From Colwellia sp. PAMC 20917 (GTDB lineage: Bacteria; Pseudomonadota; Gammaproteobacteria; Enterobacterales; Alteromonadaceae), in contig NZ_CP014944.1 in the NCBI RefSeq assembly GCF_001767295.1, positions 2,480,001 through 2,544,000 on the forward strand: a DNA stretch of 64,000 nucleotides. The letters run 5' to 3'. Position 1 is the first letter of the stretch. The number at the start of each line of letters is the position of its first letter. The notes under the pieces were generated by a model, which did no database searches, had not been told where the DNA came from, and saw nothing but the letters and a program-made list of their open reading frames with translations. Positions 27,669-37,984 of the stretch are shown in pieces. Made by a program: the position numbers and the translations under genes.

Positions 27669-28586
27669 TTATTTAGCGGTATTATCATTATTAAACTCGA
27701 TAAGTTTTTGGTCTTTATCAAGCCATAATTGATTAACCCACTTTTGAAATTTTATTTTAAAATTTCGATCGCGCACATAGTCTCCAAGAAGCTCATCGCC
27801 AATATTTGAAACCTCTACATTGACATTTACCTGTTTAATTTTCCCCGCTAAAAAATCACTAAAAGTAGGGATGCCCTCTGGGTAATGAATGGTAATATTG
27901 ACTATTTTATGCAAGTTGCCACCCATGGCTTCTAGCACAAAACCTATGCCACCCGCTTTAGGTTTAAGTAGATGTTTAAACGTGGAATTTTGCTTATCGT
28001 GCTTTTCGTTAGTGAAGCGTGTTCCTTCTATAAAGTTCATTATACTGACGGGTTTATGCTTGAATTTAGCACAAGCTTTACGTGTGGTTTCAACGTCTTT
28101 ACCTTTTAAATGGGGATTCTTTTTAATGAAAGATTGGCTATAACGCTTCATAAATGGAAAGTCGAGAGCCCACCAAGCCAAGCCTAAAAAAGGCACAAAA
28201 ATAAGTTCTTTTTTTAAGAAAAATTTCAAAAAAGGAATTTTGCGATGCATGACTCGCTGCAAGATAACAATATCAACCCAGCTTTGGTGATTACAGATGA
28301 CCAAATACCATTCTTTCATGGTTAGTTGATCTAAGCCGGTTACCTTAATTTCTGTTTTATTAAAGAGTTTTTGAATGAAGGTGTTAACACCCACCCAATT
28401 GCTTGCCATTTGATCTAATAAATAGCTGAACATTTTTTTAGCAAAGGTTAAGGGAATAATAGCCTTACAAAATGAAAATATAATAATAGGTATTAACCAG
28501 AAAAGCGTATTAACGGTATAAATTGTTAGCGAAATAATATGAATAAGTAGCGGAGGTAAAAAATTCAACATGGAATACTTGCTCAA
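27669..28586 (-). CDS. yihG: Acyltransferase of the YihG family (1-acyl-sn-glycerol-3-phosphate type)
   Basis: 305 aa, near the E. coli YihG length. PlsC-like motifs: CNHQSWVDIVIL (H-x4-D catalytic dyad), FPFMKRYS (motif II) and FIEGTRFT (motif III, EGTR). There is an N-terminal hydrophobic stretch (about 10-50). It transfers acyl chains to lysophosphatidic acid at the inner membrane; YihG is a poorly understood PlsC homologue. It heads a two-gene unit with the MscS channel. Confidence 0.88.
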   Translation of the reverse strand: MSKYSMLNFLPPLLIHIISLTIYTVNTLFWLIPIIIFSFCKAIIPLTFAKKMFSYLLDQMASNWVGVNTFIQKLFNKTEIKVTGLDQLTMKEWYLVICNHQSWVDIVILQRVMHRKIPFLKFFLKKELIFVPFLGLAWWALDFPFMKRYSQSFIKKNPHLKGKDVETTRKACAKFKHKPVSIMNFIEGTRFTNEKHDKQNSTFKHLLKPKAGGIGFVLEAMGGNLHKIVNITIHYPEGIPTFSDFLAGKIKQVNVNVEVSNIGDELLGDYVRDRNFKIKFQKWVNQLWLDKDQKLIEFNNDNTAK

Positions 28587-28991
28587 TATAACAAAAATAA
28601 ATAGATGTTAGATCATAATCTGATTTGAAGTAATTTTCAGCAAAAACAGTGAAATAAATTAATCCCGATTAACAACCGTTTGAAATCGATTAATCATCAA
28701 GCTGTTGAAATGAGTGAAAGTTAACAAGGCTTAATGTTAATAATTAGCAGAAATAGGCGTTTTAGGCGTCTATTATTGATATTTTAGAATGAGGTAAAAA
28801 CCACCATCTTGTTATTTCAAGTTAAGTAACTCGCCATTTCTTAAGTTTTAAAGGATATAAATACCGAATTAATTCGATATAACAAGTCAACAGCCTAAAA
28901 ATGACAAACTCATCTATATTATGGCAAAAAGTTGATTGCAAATTACCTGCATATCGAGGCATGCTAGGGGCTGGATCATAGGGGAACAACA
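28587..28991. other. Gene-free region between yihG and proB
   Basis: 405 bases, divergent promoters of yihG (minus) and proB (plus). It is AT-rich with an imperfect ATTAAT/GATTAA inverted repeat near 28657-28694. No ORF, RNA or repeat element is recognised. Confidence 0.5.
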
Positions 28992-30089
28992 ATGAATTTT
29001 AATCGTGCGGTAATTAAAGTAGGCAGTGCTTTGGTTGCACCAGACAATAACGGCTGTAGTGGTAAGTATATTCTTGCTATTGCTCGTTTTATTACCGAAT
29101 GCCAACAGGCAGGTAAAGAAATTATTATCGTTTCATCGGGCAGTGTTGCTGCAGGACGACAATTGATTAAGCACGGCTCTCCCGTTCCCTCTATTCCCAC
29201 TAAACAAGCGATGGCATCCGTTGGGCAAATGAAAATGATGGCGAATTGGCAGCGCTTTTTTGATGTTCCTTGTAGCCAGTTACTCATTACCCATGGAGAT
29301 TTAAAAGATCGCCAGCGCTACATCAATATTAAAAACACCCTACGTATTTTATTAGAAAATGGTGTTATCCCTATTGTTAATGAAAATGACACGGTCGCGA
29401 CTGATGAATTGAAAGTCGGTGATAACGATAATTTAGCCGCCTTAGTCGCTTTAGTGAGTGAGGCTGACTGCTTATTCATCTTAAGCGATATCGATGGTGT
29501 TTATGACCAAGACCCGCGTGAAAACCCTAAAGCAAGGTTACTCCCTGAAATTCATGAAATTACCGCTGAAATTCATGCCATGGCTGGAACAACAAATAAC
29601 GTTATTGCCACCGGTGGTATGAAAACAAAAATTCAGGCCGCGGAAAAAGCGGTTGAAAATGGCATAGAGACTTATATTTTAAATGGCAGTCGTAGTGAAG
29701 TTTTTCAACAGATATTAAAAGGTGAAAACCCTGGTACACATTTTAGTGCCAAACAAGCGGCGACCAAAGCACGCAAACACTGGTTAAAACATACCTTAAA
29801 AAGCAGTGGAAAAGTACATCTTGATGCGGGTGCAGTGCATGCTGTGGTTAATGAAGGTGCTTCGCTATTACCCTCAGGTGTCAGTCAAGTTGACGGTGAT
29901 TTTGTCGCTGGAGAGTCTGTTGATATTATTGACGCGCATTCTAAAAAGCCGATTGCCAAAGGTATTTGCCAATACAGTCAACGAGATTTGTTGCGTATTA
30001 TGGGCTGTAATAGTGAACAGATAATCACTTTATTAGGTTGTTGTCCCAGTAAAGTGATTATTCATCGTGATGATATGGTTGTTTTATAA
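28992..30089 (+). CDS. proB: Glutamate 5-kinase
   Basis: 365 aa, with the usual amino acid kinase domain (1-260) and C-terminal PUA domain (about 275-360). First committed step of proline synthesis, making gamma-glutamyl phosphate. VIKVGSALVAPD, IIVSSGSVAAGR, NENDTVATDELKVGDNDNLAALVA and GTGGMKTKIQAA-type motifs are clear (here ATGGMKTK). GGGGAACA precedes the ATG. proA, usually adjacent, is not here; the next gene is on the other strand. Confidence 0.97.
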   Translation: MNFNRAVIKVGSALVAPDNNGCSGKYILAIARFITECQQAGKEIIIVSSGSVAAGRQLIKHGSPVPSIPTKQAMASVGQMKMMANWQRFFDVPCSQLLITHGDLKDRQRYINIKNTLRILLENGVIPIVNENDTVATDELKVGDNDNLAALVALVSEADCLFILSDIDGVYDQDPRENPKARLLPEIHEITAEIHAMAGTTNNVIATGGMKTKIQAAEKAVENGIETYILNGSRSEVFQQILKGENPGTHFSAKQAATKARKHWLKHTLKSSGKVHLDAGAVHAVVNEGASLLPSGVSQVDGDFVAGESVDIIDAHSKKPIAKGICQYSQRDLLRIMGCNSEQIITLLGCCPSKVIIHRDDMVVL

Positions 30090-30119
30090 GGCTAGGAAAC
30101 GGGGTAACTACCTGAGGCT

Positions 30120-30515
30120 CTAGCGACCAAACTGTTTACTTTGTGTTGGCTTTTGCTTAGTCACTCTTAATTTTAGACGTTCAGGCCATTGACCACTATG
30201 GTCACGTAAGCAAGATTCCTCACTATCTAAATGCACATTGTGGCGAACGTTTTTTAAGACAATACCCACTTTGAGTAACTGCTTTTGAATGACATCACGC
30301 AAGTGGTCATCAACTTTTTGTTCTTTGGCTGCAATCACTTCTGCATCGATATTGAAAATACAGGTCACCACTAAACTCGCGGGAAAATTAGTGTAATTAG
30401 CGCGATGGGTTAACCAACAGAAACCATCAACCTCGCTAGTGAAGTCTTCGCAGGCTAATTTAAGTGCTTTACAAACATTATTATCGATTTTTTGCGTGGT
30501 TTTATTGAGTTTCAT
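30120..30515 (-). CDS. Conserved hypothetical protein
   Basis: 131 aa, soluble. KIDNNVCKALKLACEDFTSEVDGFCWLTHRANYTNFPASLVVTCIFN resembles a family present across Vibrio, Shewanella and Alteromonadales that is sometimes labelled Fis-family regulator. I see no helix-turn-helix to support that label. The C-terminal ~20 residues are basic (LKLRVTKQKPTQSKQ). Convergent with proB; the 285-bp gap upstream of it holds several short inverted repeats but no gene. Confidence 0.65.
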   Translation of the reverse strand: MKLNKTTQKIDNNVCKALKLACEDFTSEVDGFCWLTHRANYTNFPASLVVTCIFNIDAEVIAAKEQKVDDHLRDVIQKQLLKVGIVLKNVRHNVHLDSEESCLRDHSGQWPERLKLRVTKQKPTQSKQFGR

Positions 30516-30800
30516 TATTTATATTCAGCAATGGCTATTAAAGATGATTTTTTCATTAAATGAATATGATTGATAGTAAATCAGCAATGTTTTTAGTGGC
30601 GAGGTGTTAAATAAGGTTTAGCGGTTATCGGCAAGGACGAGGTCAATTACAATGATAACTTAACGTTAAATGTCGGTGCTTGTTTTAAGGAGGTGTCACT
30701 TTTAAGGTATCAGTGATTTTTTGTCGGTAAGGGTGACTTAAGTTAATGATAAGCACCTCCATTATTCACGGAGGTACGGTTAAAGCCTATAGATGTGGCT

Positions 30801-31118
30801 TTATGCTGCTATGTAAGAACAACAATAATCAGCTAACGTTTTTACTTTGATATCAAATTTAGCATCGGCGTCGACATAAAAGTGTCCACCTGCAGAAATG
30901 CTTTGCCATTGCGTCTCATTAGGTAATAATATTTCAACCTCACCAGCGATAATTTCCATCAATTCTTTTTCCGCTGTAGCAAAGGTATACTCACCAGGCA
31001 TCATAATGCCTAAGGTTACTACTGAGCCATCTGCTAACGTTACTTTTCTGCTAGTTACGTTGCCGTCAAAATAAACATTAGCGGCCTTGGTCAGTGTTAC
31101 ATTCTTTAATTCTGTCAT
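30801..31118 (-). CDS. ppnP: Pyrimidine/purine nucleoside phosphorylase PpnP
   Basis: 105 aa, slightly longer than E. coli YaiE/PpnP (94). Single cupin barrel: NVYFDGNVTSRKVTLADGSVVTLGIMMPGEYTF and EIIAGEVEILLPNETQW...GGHFYVDADAKFDIKV match the family throughout. PpnP phosphorolyses a broad range of nucleosides. The C-terminal ADYCCSYI is conserved. Apparently monocistronic, with a hairpin (AAAGCC/GGCTTT) directly after the stop. Confidence 0.92.
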   Translation of the reverse strand: MTELKNVTLTKAANVYFDGNVTSRKVTLADGSVVTLGIMMPGEYTFATAEKELMEIIAGEVEILLPNETQWQSISAGGHFYVDADAKFDIKVKTLADYCCSYIAA

Positions 31119-31247
31119 GATAATTTTCCTCTTTGATATAAAATAAAGCGCTGCAGTTTAACACTTGCTGGCCAGAAAATAATACCACTAGATTATCTGG
31201 CTTAAGTGTTTACCTTTCGTGATCTACAACGCTCGTTTTATTTTATT

Positions 31248-32732
31248 TTATTGATTTGACTCTACAATGCGTTTCATATCGGTCATGTAACCACGTAATT
31301 TTTTACCTACGCTTTCGACACCATGGCTGCGAATTGCTTCGTTAACCTCAATCAAGCGCACGTTATCAACGCCATTTGAGCTTTCCTTTAAGCCTTCACC
31401 TAATTCTTCAAGTGACAATTTACTGGCGAAATCACTAAGTAAAGGTTGTGCAGCATGGGTAAATAAATAGTTACCGTATTCAGCGGTATCTGAAATGACT
31501 ACGTTCATTTCGTACAATTTGTTACGGGCAATACAGTTAGCAATTAACGGTGTTTCGTGTAATGACTCGTAATACGCTGATTCTTCAATGATACCCGCAG
31601 CAACCATAGCTTCAAAGGCTAGTTCAACACCGGCTTTTACCATAGCAACCACAAAGATGCCTTTGTCGTAGTATTCTTGTTCGGTAATTTCAATGTCGCA
31701 ATCAGCTGCTTTTTCAAAAGAAGACTCAGCTGTTTCTTCACGCCATTTTAATAAGTTCACATCATCATTTGCCCAATCTTCCATCATAGTGGCAGAGAAG
31801 CGACCTTCGATAATGTCGTCCATATGTTTTTCAAATAACGGACGTAAGATGACTTTTAATGCTTCAGACATATCAAACGCTTTAACTTTAGCAGGGTTTG
31901 ATAAACGGTCCATCATATTGGTGATACCGCCATGCTTTAAGCCTTCTGTTGTTGTTTCAATGCCGTATTGTAATAGCTTACGTGCATACGCAGCATCCAT
32001 ACCTTGCGCAACTAACTGCTTATGGCCAAGTACTGCTGCGGTTTGCAACATGCCACATAAAATAGTTTGCTCGCCCATTAAGTCAGACTTCACTTCAGCA
32101 ATAAATGATGATTCAAGTACGCCGGCACGATCGCCACCAGTAGCTGATGCGTAAGCCTTAGCTATTGCTAAGCCGTTACCTTGTGGATCATTCTCAGGGT
32201 GAACAGCAATTAAAGTAGGTACACCAAAACCACGTTTGTATTCTTCACGTACTTCAGTACCCGGACATTTAGGGGCAACCATGACTACAGTGATATCTTC
32301 ACGAATTTTCATACCTTCTTCAACGATATTAAAACCGTGTGAGTAGGCTAAAGTTGAACCCTGTTTCATATGAGGCATAACAGCAGTAACAGCAGAGGTA
32401 TGTTGCTTGTCTGGTGTTAAATTAAGCACTAAGTCAGCTTGTGGTATTAATTCTGCGTATGTACCTACGGTAAAACCGTTCTCTGTCGCCCATTGCCAAG
32501 ATTGACGTTTTGATGAAATGGCAGCTTCACGTAATGCGTAAGAGATATTTAAACCCGAATCACGCATGTTCAAACCTTGGTTTAGCCCTTGCGCGCCACA
32601 ACCGACAATGACAATATTCCAGTCTTTAATAAAATTACAGCCATCGCTGAATTCTTCACGCTGCATAAAACGACATTTGCCTAACTGACCTAATTTTTCG
32701 CGTAAACTTAAGGTGTTAAAATAATTGCTCAT
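31248..32732 (-). CDS. ilvC: Ketol-acid reductoisomerase (class II)
   Basis: 494 aa from [18 protein letters not shown], with AGGAT ahead; a 7-codon longer start is less likely. It rearranges and reduces acetolactate or acetohydroxybutyrate with NADPH and Mg. Nucleotide-binding [27 protein letters not shown], and the metal ligands in [15 protein letters not shown] and the duplicated knotted C-terminal domain are those of the long, enterobacterial-type class II enzyme. Divergent from its activator ilvY. Confidence 0.98.
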   Translation of the reverse strand: MSNYFNTLSLREKLGQLGKCRFMQREEFSDGCNFIKDWNIVIVGCGAQGLNQGLNMRDSGLNISYALREAAISSKRQSWQWATENGFTVGTYAELIPQADLVLNLTPDKQHTSAVTAVMPHMKQGSTLAYSHGFNIVEEGMKIREDITVVMVAPKCPGTEVREEYKRGFGVPTLIAVHPENDPQGNGLAIAKAYASATGGDRAGVLESSFIAEVKSDLMGEQTILCGMLQTAAVLGHKQLVAQGMDAAYARKLLQYGIETTTEGLKHGGITNMMDRLSNPAKVKAFDMSEALKVILRPLFEKHMDDIIEGRFSATMMEDWANDDVNLLKWREETAESSFEKAADCDIEITEQEYYDKGIFVVAMVKAGVELAFEAMVAAGIIEESAYYESLHETPLIANCIARNKLYEMNVVISDTAEYGNYLFTHAAQPLLSDFASKLSLEELGEGLKESSNGVDNVRLIEVNEAIRSHGVESVGKKLRGYMTDMKRIVESNQ

Positions 32733-32931
32733 TGGGTTATCCTTTTGTCTCAAATCGACTCAACGTAATGCTGGCGATGTGATTATTTAATGGCTTTATC
32801 GGTCTTTCCGACGATGGAGTTATCATAGCGCAAGATTAATGTTGCTTAAAATGATATATTCGCAAGGTGGTGTTGCATAAAGTGCAACGATTGGTGGGTA
32901 AAATGTTGTCAATGAATGGTAAGAGTAAATA

Positions 32932-33810
32932 ATGGATCTTAAATCGTTAAAAATGTTTGTGCATTTAACCCACAGTCTTCATTTTGGGAAAACCGCTGAA
33001 GCCCACCATGTCAGTACTTCTACCTTAAGTCGAATTATCCAAAGGCTGGAAGATCAGTTAGGTTGTTTGCTATTACATCGTGATAATCGTTCAGTCGTGT
33101 TAACTGAAGCAGGCATGTTATTTTATAAATATGCCGAACAGCAACTTGAACAATGGCAATTATTGCAATTGTCGCTCGACCAAAAGCAGGCTGAACTACA
33201 GGGTAAACTTCACATTTATTGTTCTGTTACTGCCGCTTATAGTCATTTACCACCGCTATTGGAACGCTTTCGCCAACAACACCCGCTAGTTGAAATTGTA
33301 TTAACGACCGGTGATGCTGCTGATGCCTTTGACCAAGTACAGCAAAAGTTGGTAGATTTTGCTTTTGGTGTAAAACCTGAAAGCTTATCAAGAATGTTTT
33401 ATTTTCAGCATATTGCTACTGTGCCGTTGGCCGTAATTGCACCGACGATGGCTTGTCGAGTTCAGCAACAATTACAAGACGAAACGATTATTTGGTCTGA
33501 AGTACCGATTATTTTAGCTGAGCATGGTGCGGCGCGTAAGCGTTTTGAGCTTTGGTATCGTAAAAAACAACAAGGTAAACCCAATATTTATGCAACAGTT
33601 TCGGGTCATGAAGCGCTTGTTAGCATGGTTGCTTTAGGTTGTGGTGTCGGCATGGCCCCAAAAGTTGTTGTTGAAAATAGCCCGGTAAAAGACCGGGTGC
33701 AATATTTACAAAATGTTGGTGATATTGAGCCGTTCGACCTCGGCATTTGTTGTTTAAACCAAAGTCGAGAACAAACCTTAGTCAAAGCCTTCTTTGAGGC
33801 AATTAAATAG
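32932..33810 (+). CDS. ilvY: LysR-type regulator IlvY
   Basis: 292 aa. N-terminal winged helix-turn-helix (MDLKSLKMFVHLTHSLHFGKTAEAHHVSTSTLSRIIQRLEDQLG) and a C-terminal effector domain of the LysR family. Its head-to-head position with ilvC across a 199-bp gap is the classical IlvY-ilvC arrangement. In E. coli IlvY activates ilvC when acetolactate or acetohydroxybutyrate is bound and represses itself. The shared gap should contain its operators, which I could not delimit. Confidence 0.95.
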   Translation: MDLKSLKMFVHLTHSLHFGKTAEAHHVSTSTLSRIIQRLEDQLGCLLLHRDNRSVVLTEAGMLFYKYAEQQLEQWQLLQLSLDQKQAELQGKLHIYCSVTAAYSHLPPLLERFRQQHPLVEIVLTTGDAADAFDQVQQKLVDFAFGVKPESLSRMFYFQHIATVPLAVIAPTMACRVQQQLQDETIIWSEVPIILAEHGAARKRFELWYRKKQQGKPNIYATVSGHEALVSMVALGCGVGMAPKVVVENSPVKDRVQYLQNVGDIEPFDLGICCLNQSREQTLVKAFFEAIK

Positions 33811-33868
33811 TCTCAGCAACCGCTTTATCACTAGAGAATAGCCATTGTTATTGGCTAGAAGGCTTTTT
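33784..33868 (+). terminator. Candidate terminator between ilvY and comM
   Basis: AAAGCCTTCT (33784-33793, inside the last ilvY codons) is perfectly complementary to AGAAGGCTTT (33857-33866), which is followed by TT. A smaller TAGCCA/TGGCTA hairpin (33839-33857) lies inside. Either could end ilvY transcription. Confidence 0.5.
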
Positions 33869-33933
33869 GATAAGATGCTAATGCCAGATATATTCAATAT
33901 GACGACTTTAATCTTATTAATTGTGATGTCCGG

Positions 33934-35457
33934 TTAAAAAGAAACAGCATCGGTTAGGTGTCTCAGTAATCGGTCCATTGCGCGATAAGACAGCGCTTCA
34001 ATGATATGTTCATGTTGAATATCTTCAATACTATTCATGTCTGCCAAGGTGCGCGCTATCTTTAATATTTTATGGTGGGCGCGGGTAGACAAACCAAGTT
34101 TTTCAACGGCAAGCTCTAAAAACTCATGCTCATCAGTACTCAGTTTGCAAAATATCCGTGTTTCAGCACTCCCTAAGTGAGCATTTGCTTTCCCTTGCCG
34201 CTCTAATTGTAATTCTCTACACAGCGCAACCCTTTTCTGTATTTGCGCAGAACTTTCATTGTTATGATCATCCTTTGCCCACATACCCTTGGGTAAACGG
34301 GTCACCTCAATTTGAATATCAATTCGGTCAAGAAAAGGCCCCGATAGGCGATTTAAATAACGTAGCACTTGTTCGGGTGTGCTGCGGTTATCATTGTAAA
34401 ATCCGGTTGGGCTAGGATTCATCGCAGCTACTAATTGAAATTTTGCTGGAAAGGTTTGTTTGTACATTGCTCTAGAAATGGTAACTTCTGCTGATTCCAT
34501 GGGCTCACGTAAAACATCGAGCACTTTACGAGCAAATTCAGGTAATTCATCCAGAAATAATACGCCATTATGCGCTAATGAAATCTCTCCCGCTTGTGGT
34601 TGGCTGCCACCACCAACCAGTGCCGCAGAAGAAGCCGTATGATGGGGAGCGCGAAAGGGGCGAGTTAACCAAGATTTATGATTGATTTTTTGATGGCTAA
34701 TCGAAGCGATAGCTGCTGCCTCTAACGCTTCACTTTCGCTCATTGGTGGTAATATTCCAGGTAAACGGCTCGCTAGCATGGTTTTGCCCGTACCAGGTGG
34801 CCCAATAAAAAGTAGGTTGTGCGCGCCACAAGCGGAGATTTCTAGAGCTCTTTTTGCCAGTGGTTGGCCAATAACATCAGCAATGTCTTTGCTGGTAGGC
34901 ACTTGATAATACTCTACTGCTTTTGCAGACACCAAAGGTAGCGAGCGTTGCTTTAAAAAGTGTGGATATAATTGACTTAAATGTTCTATTGATAAAATAT
35001 TGGCCTGCTTAACCCAACTCGCTTGTTCAGCATTTTGTTTAGGAATAACTAAGGTTCTTTTAGCGTTAGCGCAAGCAATTGCCATTGGAATTTCACCAAT
35101 AATTTCACGCAATTCACCAGAAAGCGCAAGTTCGCCAGCAAACTCATATTGGCTTAAATCTGTATTAGGCAGTTGCTTACTCGCAACCAAAATACCAAGC
35201 GCTATCGGTAAGTCGAAGCGACCTCCTTCTTTAGGTAAATCAGCGGGGGCTAGATTTATGGTAATTCGCTTTGCTGGGAACTGATAACCACAATTGATGA
35301 TAGCGCTGCGCACCCGATCTTTTGATTCACGTACCGAGGTTTCTGGTAAACCGACAATATTAAATACCGGCAGTCCATTGGCTAAATGCACTTCGACAGT
35401 GACAAGGGGAGACTCAAGCCCAACCCGGGCTCTGCTATAAATACAAGCTAAGCTCAT
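33934..35457 (-). CDS. comM: ComM/YifB, Mg-chelatase-like AAA+ helicase
   Basis: 507 aa from MSLACIYSRARVG, with GGA six bases upstream. N-terminal Lon-protease-like domain (about 1-170), then the AAA+ module: Walker A LLFIGPPGTGKTMLASRLPG, Walker B GVLFLDELPEF, and arginine finger region LDRIDIQIEVTRLP. ComM drives branch migration during integration of transforming DNA, though the gene also occurs in species not known to be competent. It lies next to the ilv operon, divergent from ilvG, as in E. coli (yifB-ilvL). Confidence 0.93.
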   Translation of the reverse strand: MSLACIYSRARVGLESPLVTVEVHLANGLPVFNIVGLPETSVRESKDRVRSAIINCGYQFPAKRITINLAPADLPKEGGRFDLPIALGILVASKQLPNTDLSQYEFAGELALSGELREIIGEIPMAIACANAKRTLVIPKQNAEQASWVKQANILSIEHLSQLYPHFLKQRSLPLVSAKAVEYYQVPTSKDIADVIGQPLAKRALEISACGAHNLLFIGPPGTGKTMLASRLPGILPPMSESEALEAAAIASISHQKINHKSWLTRPFRAPHHTASSAALVGGGSQPQAGEISLAHNGVLFLDELPEFARKVLDVLREPMESAEVTISRAMYKQTFPAKFQLVAAMNPSPTGFYNDNRSTPEQVLRYLNRLSGPFLDRIDIQIEVTRLPKGMWAKDDHNNESSAQIQKRVALCRELQLERQGKANAHLGSAETRIFCKLSTDEHEFLELAVEKLGLSTRAHHKILKIARTLADMNSIEDIQHEHIIEALSYRAMDRLLRHLTDAVSF

Positions 35458-35683
35458 AAAAATCCATTTAGTTAGCATCCTGTAAGTTAAGTTTAGGCAG
35501 GATTTATCTAAAGTGCTAACGCATCATATAACTAAATTATTTATTTCAATTAAAAAACGCTAGTAAAAAAACTTGCACTTAATATTAGAGCTATGGTACT
35601 AATTTAAATAGGCAGTGCAATAGCCAACAAATTTAAAAGTTTTTCATTTTGTTTTTATAAAGAATCAAGGTAATTGAATAAAC

Positions 35684-35764
35684 ATGCAAAAATTTAGTTC
35701 AGTGATTATTAACATTCTCGTCGTGGTGATTATTAAATCATCGCGAGGTTGTTTGTTGAGCTAA
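35684..35764 (+). CDS. ilvL: ilv operon leader peptide
   Basis: A 26-codon ORF (MQKFSSVIINILVVVIIKSS...CLLS) with ten Val, Ile and Leu codons among residues 7-17 and a Leu pair at the end. It is placed just before a terminator and upstream of ilvG. The branched-chain residues are the control codons of an attenuator: shortage of any charged Ile, Val or Leu tRNA would stall the ribosome there. AAGG lies about 12 bases before the ATG. Confidence 0.9.
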   Translation: MQKFSSVIINILVVVIIKSSRGCLLS

Positions 35765-35820
35765 GAAAAACTAAAGCAAAAAACAAACCCTCGCTCCGAA
35801 AGGAACGGGGGTTTTTTTAT
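35743..35820 (+). promoter_or_regulatory. ilv transcription attenuator (antiterminator and terminator)
   Basis: Terminator: an interrupted stem from 35785 to 35814 (AAACCC...TCC, GAAA loop, GGA...GGGTTT) followed by a T run. Antiterminator: 35743-35748 and 35751-35757 pair perfectly with 35782-35794 except for a 2-nt bulge. The two structures share 35785-35794 and exclude each other. A GGTGAT/ATCATC hairpin across the leader-peptide control codons is a candidate pause structure. Confidence 0.88.
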
Positions 35821-35957
35821 AGATAAAGATGAAAATAATGATGGTCAGTTTTAATATCAATATTTTATATCAATAAATCATACCAACTCAGCGCAAAGGA
35901 GAAAGCTCAAACTAACGGTTATGCAAAATGTATTCAGTTGGGTGGGTTAAAAAAAAG

Positions 35958-37622
35958 ATGACAAGTGAAAAGAAACAAACAGGCGGTTCATTACTTTTTG
36001 ACGTACTTCAGCAGCACGGTGTTGAGCATGTTTTTGGTTATCCTGGTGGCGCTATAATGCCAATTTATGATGCACTTACCGACAGTGACATCCAACACTT
36101 CTTGTGTCGCCATGAGCAAGGTGCGGCATTTTCAGCAGTAGGTTATGCAAGAGCATCCGGTAAAGTAGGGGTTTGTTTTGCGACTTCTGGACCGGGGGCA
36201 ACTAATTTAATTACTGGCCTTGCTGACGCCCTTGCCGATTCAATTCCTATTGTTGCCATAACTGGACAAGTTGCTACTTCGGTGATGGGCTCTGATGCTT
36301 TTCAGGAAATCGATATTTTTGGTTTATCACTCGCCTGTACTAAGCATTCTTTTCAGGTAACAGATATTAATGATCTTGAAAAAGTTTTACATCAAGCCTT
36401 TGCTATAGCATTGGAAGGGAGACAAGGTCCTGTTCTTGTCGATATCCCAAAAGACATTCAAATTGCGCATGTGGTTAGCCAAGGCAGTGTAGTTTCAACC
36501 TTGAAAAATAAAGTTAATTTACCACCGGCTAATGTTGGTTCTGCAATCGCTATGCTTTGTCATGCAAAACAGCCTGTTTTGTATGTGGGTGGCGGTGTAG
36601 GTATGGCAAACGCGGTCGATGAATTACGCGATTTTATTGATATTACCCATATACCGAGTGTTTCAACATTAAAAGGTTTAGGTGCTATTTCGCCTAATAA
36701 TGAAAACTATCTTGGCATGTTAGGCATGCACGGCACTAAAGCGGCAAACTTAGCGGTACAAGAAAGTGATTTATTGGTGGTTGTTGGTGCACGTTTTGAT
36801 GACCGAGTTACTGGGAAATTAACTGAGTTTGCGCCCCATGCGAAAGTTATTCATTTTGATATAGATACAGCCGAGATTAATAAACGCCGAGCCGCTGATT
36901 CAGCGATCTTAGGTGATTTAAAAACTAATCTACCTGCCTTATCGATTCCTTTAGAAATCAAAAGTTGGCAACAAAAATGTCAGCAAATGAAAGCTGATTT
37001 TTCTTGGGATTATAATCATCCTGGCAGCACTATTTTTGCACCAGCGGTACTTAAAGAGTTGAGCGATAAAATGCCGCTAAACAGTTGTGTTACCACTGAT
37101 GTTGGTCAACATCAAATGTGGGCGGCACAGCATATGTCATTTGATCACCCTAGTAACTTTTTAACCAGTGCTGGAATGGGCACCATGGGCTTTGGCTTAC
37201 CGGCCGCGATCGGTGCACAAGTTAGCCGACCAACAGATTGTATTATTACTGTTTCAGGCGATGGCTCTATCATGATGAATGTGCAAGAACTCTCAACAAT
37301 AAAGCGTTTTCAGTTACCGGTAAAAATTGTCCTCATTGATAATGCCAAATTAGGTATGGTCCGCCAATGGCAAGATTTATTTTTTGATGGACGTTTAAGT
37401 GAAACAGATCTTTCTGATAACCCTGATTTTGTCATGCTTGCAAATGCATTTGACATTAAAGCTAAACAGATAAGCTCTAAGGCAGAGGTTTCTGAGGCGA
37501 TTGAAGAGATGTTAGCGCATAACGGGCCTTATCTTTTACAAGTTAAAATAGATGCCGCAGATAATGTTTGGCCACTAGTTCCACCCAATACAGCCAATGA
37601 TAAAATGATGGAGAGTACTTAA
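35958..37622 (+). CDS. ilvG: Acetolactate synthase isozyme II, large subunit
   Basis: About 554 aa from [10 protein letters not shown]; an upstream in-frame ATG at 35928 is an alternative. Neither start has an ideal ribosome binding site. ThDP enzyme condensing pyruvate with pyruvate or 2-oxobutyrate. The catalytic Glu is in [11 protein letters not shown], the FAD region follows, and the ThDP/Mg motif is [17 protein letters not shown]...[11 protein letters not shown]. Unlike E. coli K-12 ilvG, which is frameshifted, this gene is intact. First structural gene after the attenuator; its stop is 1 base from ilvM. Confidence 0.95.
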   Translation: MTSEKKQTGGSLLFDVLQQHGVEHVFGYPGGAIMPIYDALTDSDIQHFLCRHEQGAAFSAVGYARASGKVGVCFATSGPGATNLITGLADALADSIPIVAITGQVATSVMGSDAFQEIDIFGLSLACTKHSFQVTDINDLEKVLHQAFAIALEGRQGPVLVDIPKDIQIAHVVSQGSVVSTLKNKVNLPPANVGSAIAMLCHAKQPVLYVGGGVGMANAVDELRDFIDITHIPSVSTLKGLGAISPNNENYLGMLGMHGTKAANLAVQESDLLVVVGARFDDRVTGKLTEFAPHAKVIHFDIDTAEINKRRAADSAILGDLKTNLPALSIPLEIKSWQQKCQQMKADFSWDYNHPGSTIFAPAVLKELSDKMPLNSCVTTDVGQHQMWAAQHMSFDHPSNFLTSAGMGTMGFGLPAAIGAQVSRPTDCIITVSGDGSIMMNVQELSTIKRFQLPVKIVLIDNAKLGMVRQWQDLFFDGRLSETDLSDNPDFVMLANAFDIKAKQISSKAEVSEAIEEMLAHNGPYLLQVKIDAADNVWPLVPPNTANDKMMEST

Positions 37623-37623
37623 G

Positions 37624-37869
37624 ATGAACCATTATCAATTACGTATAAAGGCTGATGATAAGCAAGTGGTGTTAGAGCGTATTTTACAAGTCACCCGCTA
37701 CCGAGGCTTCCTAATCGAAGGCATTAAGGCGCGAGTTAATACCGGTACAAATATCGGCACTATAGAATTAATGGTGCGAAGTGAGCGACCTATTTCACTT
37801 TTAGTTGATCAAATTAATAAACTGATTGATATCAAAGACGTCAAGGTAGACAAAAATACCACGAAGTAA
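37624..37869 (+). CDS. ilvM: Acetolactate synthase isozyme II, small regulatory subunit
   Basis: 81 aa with an ACT-type fold: YQLRIKADDKQVVLERILQVTRYRGFLIEGIKAR and a short C-terminal half. Its length and its place directly after ilvG identify IlvM, required for stability and full activity of IlvG. GAGAG before the ATG lies inside the ilvG 3' end, so the two are translationally coupled. Confidence 0.93.
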   Translation: MNHYQLRIKADDKQVVLERILQVTRYRGFLIEGIKARVNTGTNIGTIELMVRSERPISLLVDQINKLIDIKDVKVDKNTTK

Positions 37870-37984
37870 TGTCGCTCATAACCAGTTATAATAATTGCGC
37901 AACAAGCACCCATAAAAATTCAGAGTTGGTTGGGTAATTAAACTACAGCTAACTCGTTAAAAATATTATAAATTAGGAAGAAAA

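Noticed and set aside
30516-30800. Short inverted repeats (GGAGGTG/CACCTCC) as a structured RNA candidate
   Set aside because: The arms are only 7 bp with a long loop, no T run, and no match to a riboswitch or small RNA that I recognise.
35958-37622. Possible ilvG frameshift as in E. coli K-12
   Set aside because: The frame is open through all catalytic and cofactor motifs to the normal C-terminus, so the enzyme is intact.
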